64,000 nucleotides of DNA from Xestospongia muta (GCA_963693285.1 OY848926.1:2547001-2611000); one strand, 5' to 3'. Positions 22,004-34,591 are shown, counted from the first letter of the stretch. Notes: generated by a model from the letters alone, not told the origin. Numbers and translations are program-made.

Positions 22004-24320
22004 GCTGATCTAAAGAGTTTAGTAAGTTTATCTCTCTTAAATATAGTAAAAAAGTAGTCTAAATAGGTTAAAACTCTAAAATAAAGAGTTTAGAGCTTTT
22101 TGAAAGTTAAAAAAGATTAGAAATTAAGTGTGAAAACTGGTTAAATAAGCTGATCTAAAGAGTTTAGTAAGTTTATCTGTCTTAAATATACTAATAAAGT
22201 AGTCTAAATAGGTTAAAACTCTAAAATAAAGTGATTAGAGCTTTTTGAAAGTTAAAAAAGATTAGAAATTAACTGTGAAAACTGGTTAAATAAGCGGATC
22301 TAAAGAGTTTAGTAAGTTTATCTGTTTTAAATATAATAATAAAGTAGTCTAAATAGGTTAAAACTCAAATAAAGAGTTTTGAGGTTTTTGAAAGTTATAA
22401 AAAGATTAGAAATTAAGTGTGAAAACTGGTTAAATAAGCTGATCTAAAGAGTTTAGTAAGTTTATCTGTCTTAAATATACTAATAAAGTAGTCTAAATAG
22501 GTTAAAACTCTAAAATAAAGAGTTTAGAGCTTTTTGAAAGTTAAAAAAGATTAGAAATTAACTGTGAAAACTGGTTAAATACGCTGATCTAAAGAGTTTA
22601 GTAAGTTTATCTGTCTTAAATATACTAATAAAGTAGTCTAAATAGGTTAAAACTCTAAAATAAAGAGTTTAGAGCTTTTTGAAAGTTAAAAAAGATTAGA
22701 AATTAAGTGTGAAAACTGGTTAAATAAGCTGATCTAAAGAGTTTAGTAAGTTTATCTGTCTTAAATATACTAATAAAGTAGTCTAAATAGGTTAAAACTC
22801 TAAAATAAAGAGTTTAGAGCTTTTTGAAAGTTAACAAACATTAGAAATTAACTGTGATAACTGGTTAAATAAGCTGATCTAAAGAGTTTAGTAAGTTTAT
22901 CTGTCTTAAATATACTAATAAAGTAGTCTAAATATGTTTAAATTCTAAAATAAAGAGTTTAGAGCCTTTTGAAAGTTAAAAAAGATTAGAAATTAACTGT
23001 GAAAACTGGTTAAATTAGCTGATCTAAAGAGTTTAGTAAGTTTATCTGTCTTAAATATACTAATAAAGTAGTCTAAATAGGTTAAAACTCTAAAATAAAG
23101 AGTTTAGAGCTTTTTGAAAGTTAAAAAAGATTAGAAATTAAGTGTGAAAACTGGTTAAATAAGCTGATCTAAAGAGTTTAGTAAGTTTATCTCTCTTAAA
23201 TATACTAATAAAGTAGTCTAAAGAGGTTAAAACTCTAAAATAAAGAGTTTAGAGCTTTTTGAAAGTTAAAAAAGATTAGAAATTAACTGTGAAAAGTGGT
23301 TAAATAAGCTGATCTAAAGAGTTTAGTAAGTTTATCTGTCTGAAATATACTAATAAAGTAGTCTAAATAGGTTAAAACTCTAAAATAAAGAGTTTAGAGC
23401 TTTTTGAAAGTTAAAAAAGATTAGAAATTAACTGTGAAAACTGGTTAAATACGCTGATCTAAAGAGTTTAGTAAGTTTATCTGTCTATAAATATACTAAT
23501 CAAGTATTCTAAATAGGTTAAAACTCTAAATAAAGAGTTTAGAGCTTTTTGAAAGTTAAAAAAGATTAGAAATTAACTGTGAAATCTGGTTAAATACGCT
23601 GATCTAAAGAGTTTAGTAAGTTTATCTGTCTTAAATATACTAATAAAGTAGTCTAAATAGGTTAAAACTCTAAAATAAAGAGTTTAGAGCTTTTGAAAGT
23701 TAAAAAAGATTAGAAATTAACTGTGAAAACTGGTTAAATAAGCTGATCTAAAGAGTTTAGTAAGTTTATCTGTCTTAAATATACTAATAAAGTAGTCTAA
23801 ATAGGTTCAAATTCTAAAATAAAGAGTTTAGAGCTTTTTGAAAGTTAAAAAAGATTAGAAATTAACTGTGAAAACTGGTTAAATAAGCTGATCTAAAGAG
23901 TTTAGTAAGTTTATCTCTCTTAAATATAGTAATAAAGTAGTCTAAATAGGTTAAAACTCTAAAATAAAGAGTTTAGAGCTTTTTGAAAGTTAAAAAAGAT
24001 TAGAAATTAACTGTGAAAACTGGTTAAATAAGCTGATCTAAAGAGTTTAGTAAGTTTATCTGTCTTAAATATACTAATAAAGTAGTCTAAATAGGTTAAA
24101 ACTCTAAAATAAAGAGTTTAGAGCTTTTTGAAAGTTAAAAAGATTAGAAATTAACTGTGAAAACTGGTTAAATAAGCAGAACTTAGGACATTAATAAGTT
24201 TATCTGTCTTAAATGAACTATTAAAGTAGTCTAAATAGGTTAAAACTCTAAAATAAAGTGTTTAGAGCTTTTTGAAAGTTAAAAAAGATTAGAAATTAAG
24301 TGTGAAAACTGGTTAAATAA
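22004..24320. repeat. Module H body, copy at 4.63-kb offset to 26634-28948
   Basis: Sixteen units run from TCTCTCTTAAATATAGTAAAAAAG through GTGATTAG, AGCGG/TCTGTTTT, plain, AACAAACATTAG, ATGTTTAAATTC/GAGCC, CTCTC/AAAGAGG, GTCTGAAA and GTCTATAAAT (23484) to CAGAACTTAGG (24177). The same series at 26634-28948 is offset by 4630 bp at the start and 4628 bp at the end. Private marks here are GAGTTTTGAGGTTTTTG and an inserted base in AGTTATAAAAAG near 22370-22400. Confidence 0.88.
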
Positions 24321-25470
24321 GCTGATCTAAAGAGTTTAGTAAGTTTATCTGTCTGAAATATACTAATAAAGTAGTCTAAATAGGTTCAAACTCTAAAATA
24401 AAGAGTTAGAGCATTTTGAAAGTTTAAAAAGATTAGAAATTAACTGTGGAAACTGGTTAAATAAGCTGATCTAAAGAGTTTAGTAAGTTTATCTGTCTTA
24501 AATATAGTAATAAAGTAGTCTAAATAGGTTAAAACTCTAAAATAAAGAGTTTAGAGCTTTTGAAAGTTAAAAAAGTTTAGAAATTAAGTGTGAAAACTGG
24601 TTAAATAAGCAGAACTAAGGACTTTAATAAGTTTATCTCTCTTAAATGTACTAATAGAGTAGTCGAAATAGGTTAAAACTCTAAAATAAAGAGTTTAGAG
24701 CTTTTTGAAAGTTAAAAAAGATTAGAAATTAACTGTGAAAACTGGTAAAATAAGCTGATCTAAAGAGTTTATTAAGTTTATCTCTCTTAAATATACTAAT
24801 AAAGTAGTCTAAATACGTTAAAACTCCAAAATAAGGAGTTTAGAGCTTTTTGAAAGTTAAAAAAGATTAGAAATTAACTGTGAAAACTGGTTAAATAAGC
24901 TGATCTAAAGAGTTTAGTAAGTTTATCTGTCTTAAATATACTAATAAAGTAGTCTAAAGAGGTTAAAACTCTAAAATAAAGAGTTTAGAACTTTTTGAAA
25001 GTTAAAAAAGATTAGAAATTAACTGTGAAAACTGGTTAAATAAGCTGATCTAAAGAGTTTAGTAAGTTTATCTCTCTTAAATATAGTAATAAAGTAGTCT
25101 AAATAGGTTAAAACTCTAAAATAAAGAGTTTAGAGCTTTTAAAAGTTAAGAAAGATTAGAAATTAGCTGTGAAAACTGGTTAAAATAGCTGATCTAAAGA
25201 GTTTAGTAAGTTTATTGTCTTAAATATACTAATAAAGTAGTCTAAATAGGTTAAAACTCTAAAATAAAGAGTTTAAAGCTTTATGAAAGTTAAAAAAGAT
25301 TAGAAATTAACTGTGATAACTGGTTAAATAAGCTGATCTAAAGAGTTTAGTAAGTTTATCTGTCTGAAATATACTAATAAAGTAGTCTAAATAGGTTAAA
25401 ACTCTAAAATAAAGTGATTAAGCTTTTTGAAAGTTAAAAAAGATTAGAAATTAAGTGTGAAACTGGTTAA
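24321..25470. repeat. Older, diverged monomer patch duplicated at 57470-58480
   Basis: The marks are GAGTTAGAGCATTTTG with AGTTTAAAAAG (24411), GTGGAAAC, AAAAGTTTAG, CAGAACTAAGG with AATAGAGTAGTCG, AAATACGTT with CTCCAAAATAAGG, TTTTAAAAGTTAAGAAAG, TTTATTGTCTT (25211), GTTTAAAGCTTTATG and GTGATTAAGCTTTTTG. The copy at 57470 (offset 33149) has the same order but lacks one monomer, so the offset becomes 33004 afterwards. These units carry more private changes than their neighbours. Confidence 0.85.
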
Positions 25471-26633
25471 ATAAGATGATCTAAAGAGTTTAGTAAGTTT
25501 ATCTGTCTTAAATATACTAATAAAGTAGTCTAAATAGGTTAAAACTCTAAAATAAAGTGATTAGACCTTTTTGAAAGTTAAAAAAGATTAGAAATTAACT
25601 GTGAAAACTGGTTAAATAAGCTGATCTAAAGAGTTTAGTAAGTTTATCTGTCTTAAATATACTAATAAAGTAGTCTAAATAGGTTAAAACTCTAAAATAA
25701 AGAGTTTAGAGCTTTTTGAAAGTTAAAAAGATTAGAAATTAACTGTGAAAACTGGTTAAATAAGCTGATCTAAAGAGTTAAGTAAGTTTATCTGTCTTAA
25801 ATATACTAATAAAGTAGTCTAAATAGGTTAAAACTCTAAAATAAAGAGTTTAGATCTTTTTGAAAGTTAAAAAAGATTAGAAATTAAGTGTTAAAACTGG
25901 TTAAATAAGCTGATCTAAAGAGTTTAGTAAGTTTATCTGTCTTAAATATACTAATAAAGTAGTCTAAATAGGTTAAAACTCTAAAATAAAGAGTTTAGAG
26001 CTTTTTGAAAGTGAAAAAAGATTAGAAATTAACTGTGGAAACTGATTAAATAAGCAGAACTAAGGACTATAATAAGTTTACCTGTCTTAAATGTACTAAT
26101 AAAGTAGTCTAAATAGGTTAAAACTCTAAAATAAAGAGTTTAGAGCTTTTTGAAAGTTAAAAAAGATTAGAAATTAAGTGTGAAAACTGGTTAAATAATC
26201 GGATCTAAAGAGTTTAGTAAGTTTATCTGTCTTAAATATACTAATAAAGTAGTCTAAATAGGTTAAAACTCTAAAATAAAGAGTTTAGAGCTTTTTGAAA
26301 GTTAAAAAAGATTAAAAATTAACTGTGAAAACTGGTTAAATAAGCAGAACTAAGGACTTTAATAAGTTTATCTGTCTTAAATGATCTAATAAAGTAGTCT
26401 AAATAGGTTAAAACTCTAAAATAAAGTGATTAGAGCTTTTTGAAAGTTAAAAAAGATTAGAAATTAACTGTGAAAACTGGTTAAATAAGCTGATCTAAAG
26501 AGTTTAGTAAGTTTATCTCTCTTAAATATACTAATAAAGTAGTCTAAATAGGTTAAAACTCTAAAATAAAGAGTTTAGAGCTTTTTGAAAGTTAAAAAAG
26601 ATTAGAAATTAACTGTGAAAACTGGTTAAATAA
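25471..26633. repeat. Mixed monomers including GGACTATAATA and AATCGGATC units
   Basis: The eight units include GTGATTAGACC, AGTTAAGTAAG, TTAGATCTTT with GTGTTAAAAC, then GTGGAAACTGATT followed by CAGAACTAAGGACTATAATA with TTTACCTG, AATAATCGGATC (26199), and at 26344 a CAGAACTAAGG unit with AAATGATCTAAT. The last group recurs at 36598-37051 with the same order. Confidence 0.8.
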
Positions 26634-28948
26634 GCTGATCTAAAGAGTTTAGTAAGTTTATCTCTCTTAAATATAGTAAAAAAGTAGTCTAAATAGGTTA
26701 AAACTCTAAAATAAAGAGTTTAGAGCTTTTTGAAAGTTAAAAAAGATTAGAAATTAACTGTGAAAACTGGTTAAATAAGCTGATCTAAAGAGTTTAGTAA
26801 GTTTATCTGTCTTAAATATACTAATAAAGTAGTCTAAATAGGTTAAAACTCTAAAATAAAGTGATTAGAGCTTTTTGAAAGTTAAAAAAGATTAGAAATT
26901 AACTGTGAAAACTGGTTAAATAAGCGGATCTAAAGAGTTTAGTAAGTTTATCTGTTTTAAATATAATAATAAAGTAGTCTAAATAGGTTAAAACTCAAAT
27001 AAAGAGTTTAGAGCTTTTTGAAAGTTAAAAAAGATTAGAAATTAACTGTGAAAACTGGTTAAATAAGCTGATCTAAAGAGTTTAGTAAGTTTATCTGTCT
27101 TAAATATACTAATAAAGTAGTCTAAATAGGTTAAAACTCTAAAATAAAGAGTTTAGAGCTTTTTGAAAGTTAAAAAAGATTAGAAATTAACTGTGAAAAC
27201 TGGTTAAATAAGCTGATCTAAAGAGTTTAGTAAGTTTATCTGTCTTAAATATACTAATAAAGTAGTCTAAATAGGTTAAAACTCTAAAATAAAGAGTTTA
27301 GAGCTTTTTGAAAGTTAAAAAAATTAGAAATTAAGTGTGAAAACTGGTTAAATAAGCTGATCTAAAGAGTTTAGTAAGTTTATCTCTCTTAAATATACTA
27401 ATAAAGTAGTCTAAATAGGTTAAAACTCTAAAATAAAGAGTTTAGAGCTTTTTGAAAGTTAACAAACATTAGAAATTAACTGTGATAACTGGTTAAATAA
27501 GCTGATCTAAAGAGTTTAGTAAGTTTATCTGTCTTAAATATACTAATAAAGTAGTCTAAATATGTTTAAATTCTAAAATAAAGAGTTTAGAGCCTTTTGA
27601 AAGTTAAAAAAGATTAGAAATTAACTGTGAAAACTGGTTAAATTAGCTGATCTAAAGAGTTTAGTAAGTTTATCTGTCTTAAATATACTAATAAAGTAGT
27701 CTAAATAGGTTAAAACTCTAAAATAAAGAGTTTAGAGCTTCTTGAAAGTTAAAAAAGATTAGAAATTAAGTGTGAAAACTGGTTAAATAAGCTGATCTAA
27801 AGAGTTTAGTAAGTTTATCTCTCTTAAATATACTAATAAAGTAGTCTAAAGAGGTTAAAACTCTAAAATAAAGAGTTTAGAGCTTTTTGAAAGTTAAAAA
27901 AGATTAGAAATTAACTGTGAAAAGTGGTTAAATAAGCTGATCTAAAGAGTTTAGTAAGTTTATCTGTCTGAAATATACTAATAAAGTAGTCTAAATAGGT
28001 TAAAACTCTAAAATAAAGAGTTTAGAGCTTTTTGAAAGTTAAAAAAGATTAGAAATTAACTGTGAAAACTGGTTAAATACGCTGATCTAAAGAGTTTAGT
28101 AAGTTTATCTGTCTATAAATATACTAATAAAGTATTCTAAATAGGTTAAAACTCTAAATAAAGAGTTTAGAGCTTTTTGAAAGTTAAAAAAGATTAGAAA
28201 TTAACTGTGAAATCTGGTTAAATACGCTGATCTAAAGAGTTTAGTAAGTTTATCTGTCTTAAATATACTAATAAAGTAGTCTAAATAGGTTAAAACTCTA
28301 AAATAAAGAGTTTAGAGCTTTTGAAAGTTAAAAAAGATTAGAAATTAACTGTGAAAACTGGTTAAATAAGCTGATCTAAAGAGTTTAGTAAGTTTATCTG
28401 TCTTAAATATACTAATAAAGTAGTCTAAATAGGTTCAAATTCTAAAATAAAGAGTTTAGAGCTTTTTGAAAGTTAAAAAAGATTAGAAATTAACTGTGAA
28501 AACTGGTTAAATAAGCTGATCTAAAGAGTTTAGTAAGTTTATCTCTCTTAAATATAGTAATAAAGTAGTCTAAATAGGTTAAAACTCTAAAATAAAGAGT
28601 TTAGAGCTTTTTGAAAGTTAAAAAAGATTAGCAATTAACTGTGAAAACTGTTTAAATAAGCTGATCTAAAGAGTTTAGTAAGTTTATCTGTCTTAAATAT
28701 ACTAATAAAGTAGTCTAAATAGGTTAAAACTCTAAAATAAAGAGTTTAGAGCTTTTTGAAAGTTAAAAAGATTAGAAATTAACTGTGAAAACTGGTTAAA
28801 TAAGCAGAACTTAGGACATTAATAAGTTTATCTGTCTTAAATGAACTATTAAAGTAGTCTAAATAGGTTAAAACTCTAAAATAAAGTGTTTAGAGCTTTT
28901 TGAAAGTTAAAAAAGATTAGAAATTAAGTGTGAAAACTGGTTAAATAA
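26634..28948. repeat. Module H body, second copy of the 4.63-kb pair
   Basis: This is the counterpart of 22004-24320, from the TAGTAAAAAAG unit to the CAGAACTTAGG unit at 28805. It differs by TTAGCAATTAAC and ACTGTTTAAATAAG near 28631 (normal in the other copy), GAGCTTCTTG near 27737, and the A7 run followed by ATTAG near 27320. Confidence 0.88.
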
Positions 28949-29820
28949 GCTGATCTAAAGAGTTTAGTAAGTTTATCTGTCTTAAATATACTAATAAAGT
29001 AGTCTAAATAGGTTAAAACTCTAAAATAAAGAGTTTAGAGCTTTTTGAAAGTTAAAAAAGATTAGAAATTAACTGTGAAAACTGGTTAAATAAGCTGATC
29101 TAAAGAGTTTAGTAAGTTTATCTGTCTTAAATATACTAATAAAGTAGTCTAAATAGGTTCAAATTCTAAAATAAAGAGTTTAGAGCTTTTTGAAAGTTAA
29201 AAACGATTAGAAATTAACTGTGAAAACTGGTTAAATAAGCTGATCTAAAGAGTTTAGTAAGTTTTCTCTCTTAAATATAGTAATAAAGTAGTCTAAATAG
29301 GTTAAAACTCTAAAATAAAGAGTTTAGAGCTTTTTGAAAGTTAAAAAAGATTAGCAATTAACTGTGAAAACTGTTTAAATAAGCTGATCTAAAGAGTTTA
29401 GTAAGTTTATCTGTCTTAAATATACTAATAAAGTAGTCTAAATAGGTTAAAACTCTAAAATAAAGAGTTTAGAGCTTTTTGAAAGTTAAAAAGATTAGAA
29501 ATTAACTGTGAAAACTGGTTAAATAAGCAGAACTTAGGACATTAATAAGTTTATCTGTCTTAAATGAACTATTAAAGTAGTCTAAATCGGTTAAAACTCT
29601 AAAATAAAGTGTTTAGAGCTTTTTGAAAGTTAAAAAAGATTAGAAATTAAGTGTGAAAACTGGTTAAATAAGCTGATCTAAAGAGTTTAGTAAGTTTATC
29701 TGTCTGAAATATACTAATAAAGTAGTCTAAATAGGTTAAAACTCTAAAATAAAGAGTTTAGACCTTTTTGAAAGTTAAAAAAGATTAGAAATTAAGTGTG
29801 AAAACTGGTTAAATAAGCTG
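28370..29820. repeat. Five-monomer tandem duplication (723 bp)
   Basis: The units GGTTCAAATTC, ATAGTAAT/TTAGCAATT, plain short, CAGAACTTAGG and a following unit occur twice. TTAGCAATT lies at 28631 and 29354, and CAGAACTTAGG at 28805 and 29528. The second copy has extra changes (AAAACGATTAG, GTTTTCTCTCTT with one base lost, TAAATCGGTT). Confidence 0.85.
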
Positions 29821-30072
29821 ATCTAAAGAGTTTAGTAAGTTTATCTGTCTTAAATATACTAATAAAGTAGTCTAAATAGGTTCAAACTCTAAAATAAAGA
29901 GTTAGAGCATTTTGAAAGTTTAAAAAGATTAGAAATTAACTGTGGAAACTGGTAAAATAAGCAGAACTAAGGACTTTAATAAGTTTATCTGTCTAAATGT
30001 ACTAATAAAGTAGTCTAAATAGGTTAAAACTCTAAAATAAAGAGTGTAGAGCTTTTCGAAAGTTAAAAAAGA
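29821..30072. repeat. Transition monomers before the degenerate unit
   Basis: One unit has GGTTCAAACTC, GAGTTAGAGCATTTTG and AGTTTAAAAAG, also seen at 24411 and 57560. Then comes a CAGAACTAAGG unit with a lost T (GTCTAAATGTAC), AGAGTGTAGAGC and CTTTTCGAAAG. Divergence rises toward 30073. Confidence 0.75.
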
Positions 30073-30249
30073 TTAAAAATTAACCATGAAAAAGGCTCAA
30101 ATAAGACGATCTAAAGAGTTTAGTAAGTTTCTCTATCTTAAATATACTAATAAAAAAGTCAAAATAGGTTAAAACTTAAAAAAACTGTTTAGCCATTTTT
30201 GAACATTACAAAGATTAGAAAATTAGCTATGAAAACAGCTTAAATAAGC
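30073..30249. repeat. Most degenerate monomer in the window
   Basis: The unit is still recognisable and in phase but carries roughly 20 or more changes across about 175 bp. They include TTAACCATGAAAAAGGCTC, AAGACGATC, TTTCTCTATCTT, AAAAAAGTCAAAATAGG, a shortened AAACTTAAAAAAAC, GTTTAGCCATTTTTGAAC, ATTACAAAGATTAG, AAATTAGCTATG and AACAGCTTAAATAAG. The units on both sides are close to consensus again. It could be an old relic that escaped homogenisation. A low-quality stretch of assembly is the alternative. Confidence 0.85.
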
Positions 30250-30537
30250 TGATCTAAAGAGTTTAGTAAGTTTATCTGTCTTAAATATACTAATAAAGTA
30301 GTCTAAATAGGTTAAAACTCTAAAATAAAGAGTTTAGAGCTTTTTGGAAGTTAAAAAAGATTAGAAATTAACTGTGAAAACTGGTTAAAGAAGCAGAACT
30401 AAAGACTTTAATAAGTTTATCTGTCTTAAATGTACTAATAAAGTAGTCTAAATAGGTTAAAACTCTAAAATAAAGAGTTTAGAGCTTTTTGAAAGTTAAA
30501 AAAGATTAGAAATTAACTGTGAAAAGTGGTTAAATAA
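30250..30537. repeat. Two monomers including GAAGCAGAACTAAAG
   Basis: A near-consensus unit (TTTTTGGAAG) is followed by one starting GAAGCAGAACTAAAGACTTTA with AAATGTAC and AAAGTGG. The unusual start matches the unit near 1150, and I saw it nowhere else. Confidence 0.8.
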
Positions 30538-32564
30538 GCTGATCTAAAGAGTTTAGTAAGTTTATCTGTCTGAAATATACTAATAAAGTAGTCTAAACAG
30601 GTTAAAACTCTAAAATAAAGTGATTAGAGCTTTTTGAAAGTTAAAAAAGATTAGAAATTAACTGTGAAAACTGGTTAAATAAGCTGATCTAAAGAGTTTA
30701 GTAAGTTTATCTGTCTTAAATATACTAATAAAGTAGTCTAAATATGTTAAAAGTCTAAATAAAGAGTTTAGAGCTTTTTGAAAGTTAAAAAAGATTAGAA
30801 ATTAACTGTGAAATCTGGTTAAATACGCTGATCTAAAGAGTTTAGTAAGTTTATCTGTCTTAAATATACTAATAAAGTAGTCTAAATAGGTTAAAACTCT
30901 AAAATAAAGTGTTTAGAGCTTTTGAAAGCTAAAAAAGATTAGAAATTAAGTGTGAAAACTGGTTAAATAAGCTAATCTAAAGAGTTTAGTAAGTTTATCT
31001 GTCTGAAATATACTAATAAAGTAGTCTAAATAGGTTAAAACTCTAAAATAAAGAGTTTAGAGCTTTTTGAAAGTTAAAAAAGATTAGAAATTAACTGTGA
31101 AAACTGGTTAAATAAGCTGATCTAAAGAGTTTAGTAAGTTTATCTGTCTTAAATATACTAATAAAGTAGTCTAAATAGGTTCAAACTCTAAAATAAAGAG
31201 TTTAGAGCTTTTTGAAAGTTAAAAAAGATTAGAAATTAACTGTGAAAAGTGGTTAAATAAGCTGATCTAAAGAGTTTAGTAAGTTTATCTGTCTGAAATA
31301 TACTAATAAAGTAGTCTAAATAGGTTAAAACTCTAAAATAAAGAGTTTAGAGCTTTTTGAAAGTTAAAAAAGATTAGAAATTAACTGTGAAAACTGGTTA
31401 AATAAGCTGACCTAAAGAGTTTAGTAAGTTTATCTGTCTTAAATATACTAATAAAGTAGTCTAAATAGGTTAAAACTCTAAAATAAAGAGTTTAGAGCTT
31501 TTTGAAAGTTAAAAAAGATTAGAAATTAACTGTGAAAACTGGTTAAATAAGCTGATCTAAAGAGTTTAGTAAGTTTATCTGTCTTAAATGTAGTAATAAA
31601 GTAGTCTAAATAGGTTAAAACTCTAAAATAAAGAGTTTAGAGCTTTTTGAAAGTTAAAAAAGTTTAGAAATTAACTGTGAAAACTGGTTAAATAAGCAGA
31701 ACTAAGGACTTTAATAAGTTTTTCTCTCTTAAATGTACTAATAAAGAAGTCTAAATAGGTTAAAACTCTAAAATAAAGAGTTTAGAGCTTTTTGAACGTT
31801 AAAAAAGATTAGAAATTAACTGTGAAACTGGTTAAATAAGCTGATCTAAAGAGTTTAGTAAGTTTATCTGTCTTAAATATACTAATAAAGTAGTCTAAAT
31901 AGGTTAAAACTCTAAAATAAAGTGATTAGAGCCTTTTGAAAGTTAAAAAAGATTAGAAATTAACTGTGAAAACTGGTTAAATAAGCGGATCTAAAGAGTT
32001 TAGTAAGTTGATCTGTGTTAAATATACTAATAAAGTAGTCTAAATAGGTTAAAACTCTAAAATAAAGAGTTTAGAGCTTTTTGAAAGTTAAAAAAGATTA
32101 GAAATTAACTGTGAAAACTGGTTAAATAAGCGGATCTAAAGAGTTTAGTAAGTTTATCTGTCTTAAATATACTAATAAAGTAGTCTAAATAGGTTAAAAC
32201 TCTAAAATAAAGAGTTTAGAGCTTTTTGAAAGTTAAAAAAGATTAGAAATTAACTGTGAAAACTGGTTAAATACGCTGATCTAAAGAGTTTAGTAAGTTT
32301 ATCTGTCTTAAATATACTAATAAAGTAGTCTAAATAGGTTAAAACTCTAAAATAAAGAGTTTAGAGCTTTTTGAAAGTTAAAAAAGATTAGAAATTAAGT
32401 GTGAAAACTGGTTAAATAAGCTGATCTAAAGAGTTTAGTAAGTTTATCTCTCTTAAATATACTAATAAAGTAGTCTAAATAGGTTAAAACTCTAAAATAA
32501 AGAGTTTAGAGCTTTTTGAAAGTTAAAAAAGATTAGAAATTAACTGTGAAAAGTGGTTAAATAA
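30538..32564. repeat. Fourteen-monomer higher-order block, copy 1 (2027 bp)
   Basis: The order is GTCTGAAA, AATATG (30741), GTGTTTAG/AAAGCTAAA, GCTAATC, plain, GGTTCAAACTC/AAAGTGG, GTCTGAAA, a unit with GACCTAAAG, then module D from 31551, plain, TCTCTCTT/AAAGTGG. The next 2027 bp repeat this order. Copy 1 has a private one-base deletion (GTGAAACTGG near 31827). Confidence 0.88.
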
Positions 32565-34591
32565 GCTGATCTAAAGAGTTTAGTAAGTTTATCTGTCTGA
32601 AATTTACTAATAAAGTAGTCTAAATAGGTTAAAACTCTAAAATAAAGAGTTTAGAGCTTTTTGAAAGTTAAAAAAGATTAGAAATTAACTGTGAAAACTG
32701 GTTAAATAAGCTGATCTAAAGAGTTTAGTAAGTTTATCTGTCTTAAATATACTAATAAAGTAGTCTAAATATGTTAAAAGTCTAAATAAAGAGTTTAGAG
32801 CTTTTTGAAAGTTAAAAAAGATTAGAAATTAACTGTGAAATCTAGTTAAATACGCTGATCTAAAGAGTTTAGTAAGTTTATCTGTCTTAAATATACTAAT
32901 AAAGTAGTCTAAATAGGTTAAAACTCTAAAATAAAGTGTTTAGAGCTTTTCAAAGCTAAAAAAGATTAGAAATTATGTGTGAAAACTGGTTAAATAAGCT
33001 AATCTAAAGAGTTTAGTAAGTTTATCTGTCTGAAATATACTAATAAAGTAGTCTAAATAGGTTAAAACTCTAAAATAAAGAGTTTAGAGCTTTTTGAAAG
33101 TTAAAAAGGATTAGAAATTAACTGTGAAAACTGGTTAAATAAGCTGATCTAAAGAGTTTAGTAAGTTTATCTGTCTTAAATATACTAATAAAGTAGTCTA
33201 AATAGGTTCAAACTCTAAAATAAAGAGTTTAGAGCTTTTTGAAAGTTAAAAAAGATTAGAAATTAACTGTGAAAAGTGGTTAAATAAGCTGATCTAAAGA
33301 GTTTAGTAAGTTTATCTGTCTGAAATATACTAATAAAGTAGTCTAAATAGGTTAAAACTCTAAAATAAAGAGTTTAGAGCTTTTTGAAAGTTAAAAAAGA
33401 TTAGAAATTAACTGTGAAAACTGGTTAAATAAGCTGATCTAAAGAGTTTAGTAAGTTTATCTGTCTTAAATATACTAATAAAGTAGTCTAAATAGGTTCA
33501 AACTCTAAAATAAAGAGTTTAGAGCTTTTTGAAAGTTAAAAAAGATTAGAAATTAACTGTGAAAACTGGTTAAATAAGCTGATCTAAAGAGTTTAGTAAG
33601 TTTATCTGTCTTAAATGTAGTAATAAAGTAGTCTAAATAGGTTAAAACTCTAAAATAAAGAGTTTAGAGCTTTTTGAAAGTTAAAAAAGTTTAGAAATTA
33701 ACTGTGAAAACTGGTTAAATAAGCAGAACTAAGGACTTTAATAAGTTTTTCTCTCTTAAATGTACTAATAAAGAAGTCTAAATAGGTTAAAACTCTAAAA
33801 TAAAGAGTTTAGAGCTTTTTGAACGTTAAAAAAGATTAGAAATTAACTGTGAAAACTGGTTAAATAAGCTGATCTAAAGAGTTTAGTAAGTTTATCTGTC
33901 TTAAATATACTAATAAAGTAGTCTAAATAGGTTAAAACTCTAAAATAAAGTGATTAGAGCCTTTTGAAAGTTAAAAAAGATTAGAAATTAACTGTGAAAA
34001 CTGGTTAAAGAAGCGGATCTAAAGAGTTTAGTAAGTTGATCTGTGTTAAATATACTAATAAAGTAGTCTAAATAGGTTAAAACTCTAAAATAAAGAGTTT
34101 AGAGCTTTTTGAAAGTTAAAAAAGATTAGAAATTAACTGTGAAAACTGGTTAAATAAGGGATCTAAAGAGTTTAGTAAGTTTATCTGTCTTAAATATACT
34201 AATAAAGTAGTCTAAATAGGTTAAAACTCTAAAATAAAGAGTTTAGAGCTTTTTGAAAGTTAAAAAAGATTAGAAATTAACTGTGAAAACTGGTTAAATA
34301 CGCTGATCTAAAGAGTTTAGTAAGTTTATCTCTCTTAAATATACTAATAAAGTAGTCTAAATAGGTTAAAACTCTAAAATAAAGAGTTTAGAGCTTTTTG
34401 AAAGTTAAAAAAGATTAGAAATTAACTGTGAAAACTGGTTAAATAAGCTGATCTAAAGAGTTTAGTAAGTTTATCTCTCTTAAATATACTAATAAAGTAG
34501 TCTAAATAGGTTAAAACTCTAAAATAAAGAGTTTAGAGCTTTTTGAAAGTTAAAAAAGATTAGAAATTAACTGTGAAAAGTGGTTAAATAA
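32565..34591. repeat. Fourteen-monomer higher-order block, copy 2 (2027 bp)
   Basis: AATATG is at 32768 and module D starts at 33578, both exactly 2027 bp after copy 1. Private changes are GAAATTTAC (32600), AAATCTAGTT, TTTTCAAAGC with TTATGTG, and AATAAGGGATC (one base lost near 34157). The last balances the deletion seen in copy 1. Confidence 0.88.

Noticed and set aside
24400..25470. HindIII-type AAGCTT sites and small ORFs in the diverged patch as signs of a gene
   Set aside because: They result from single substitutions or deletions in ordinary monomers (GTTTAAAGCTTTATG, GTGATTAAGCTTTTTG).
30073..30249. Transposon or unique insertion in the array
   Set aside because: The sequence still aligns along its length with the monomer and keeps its phase, so it is a diverged unit rather than foreign DNA.
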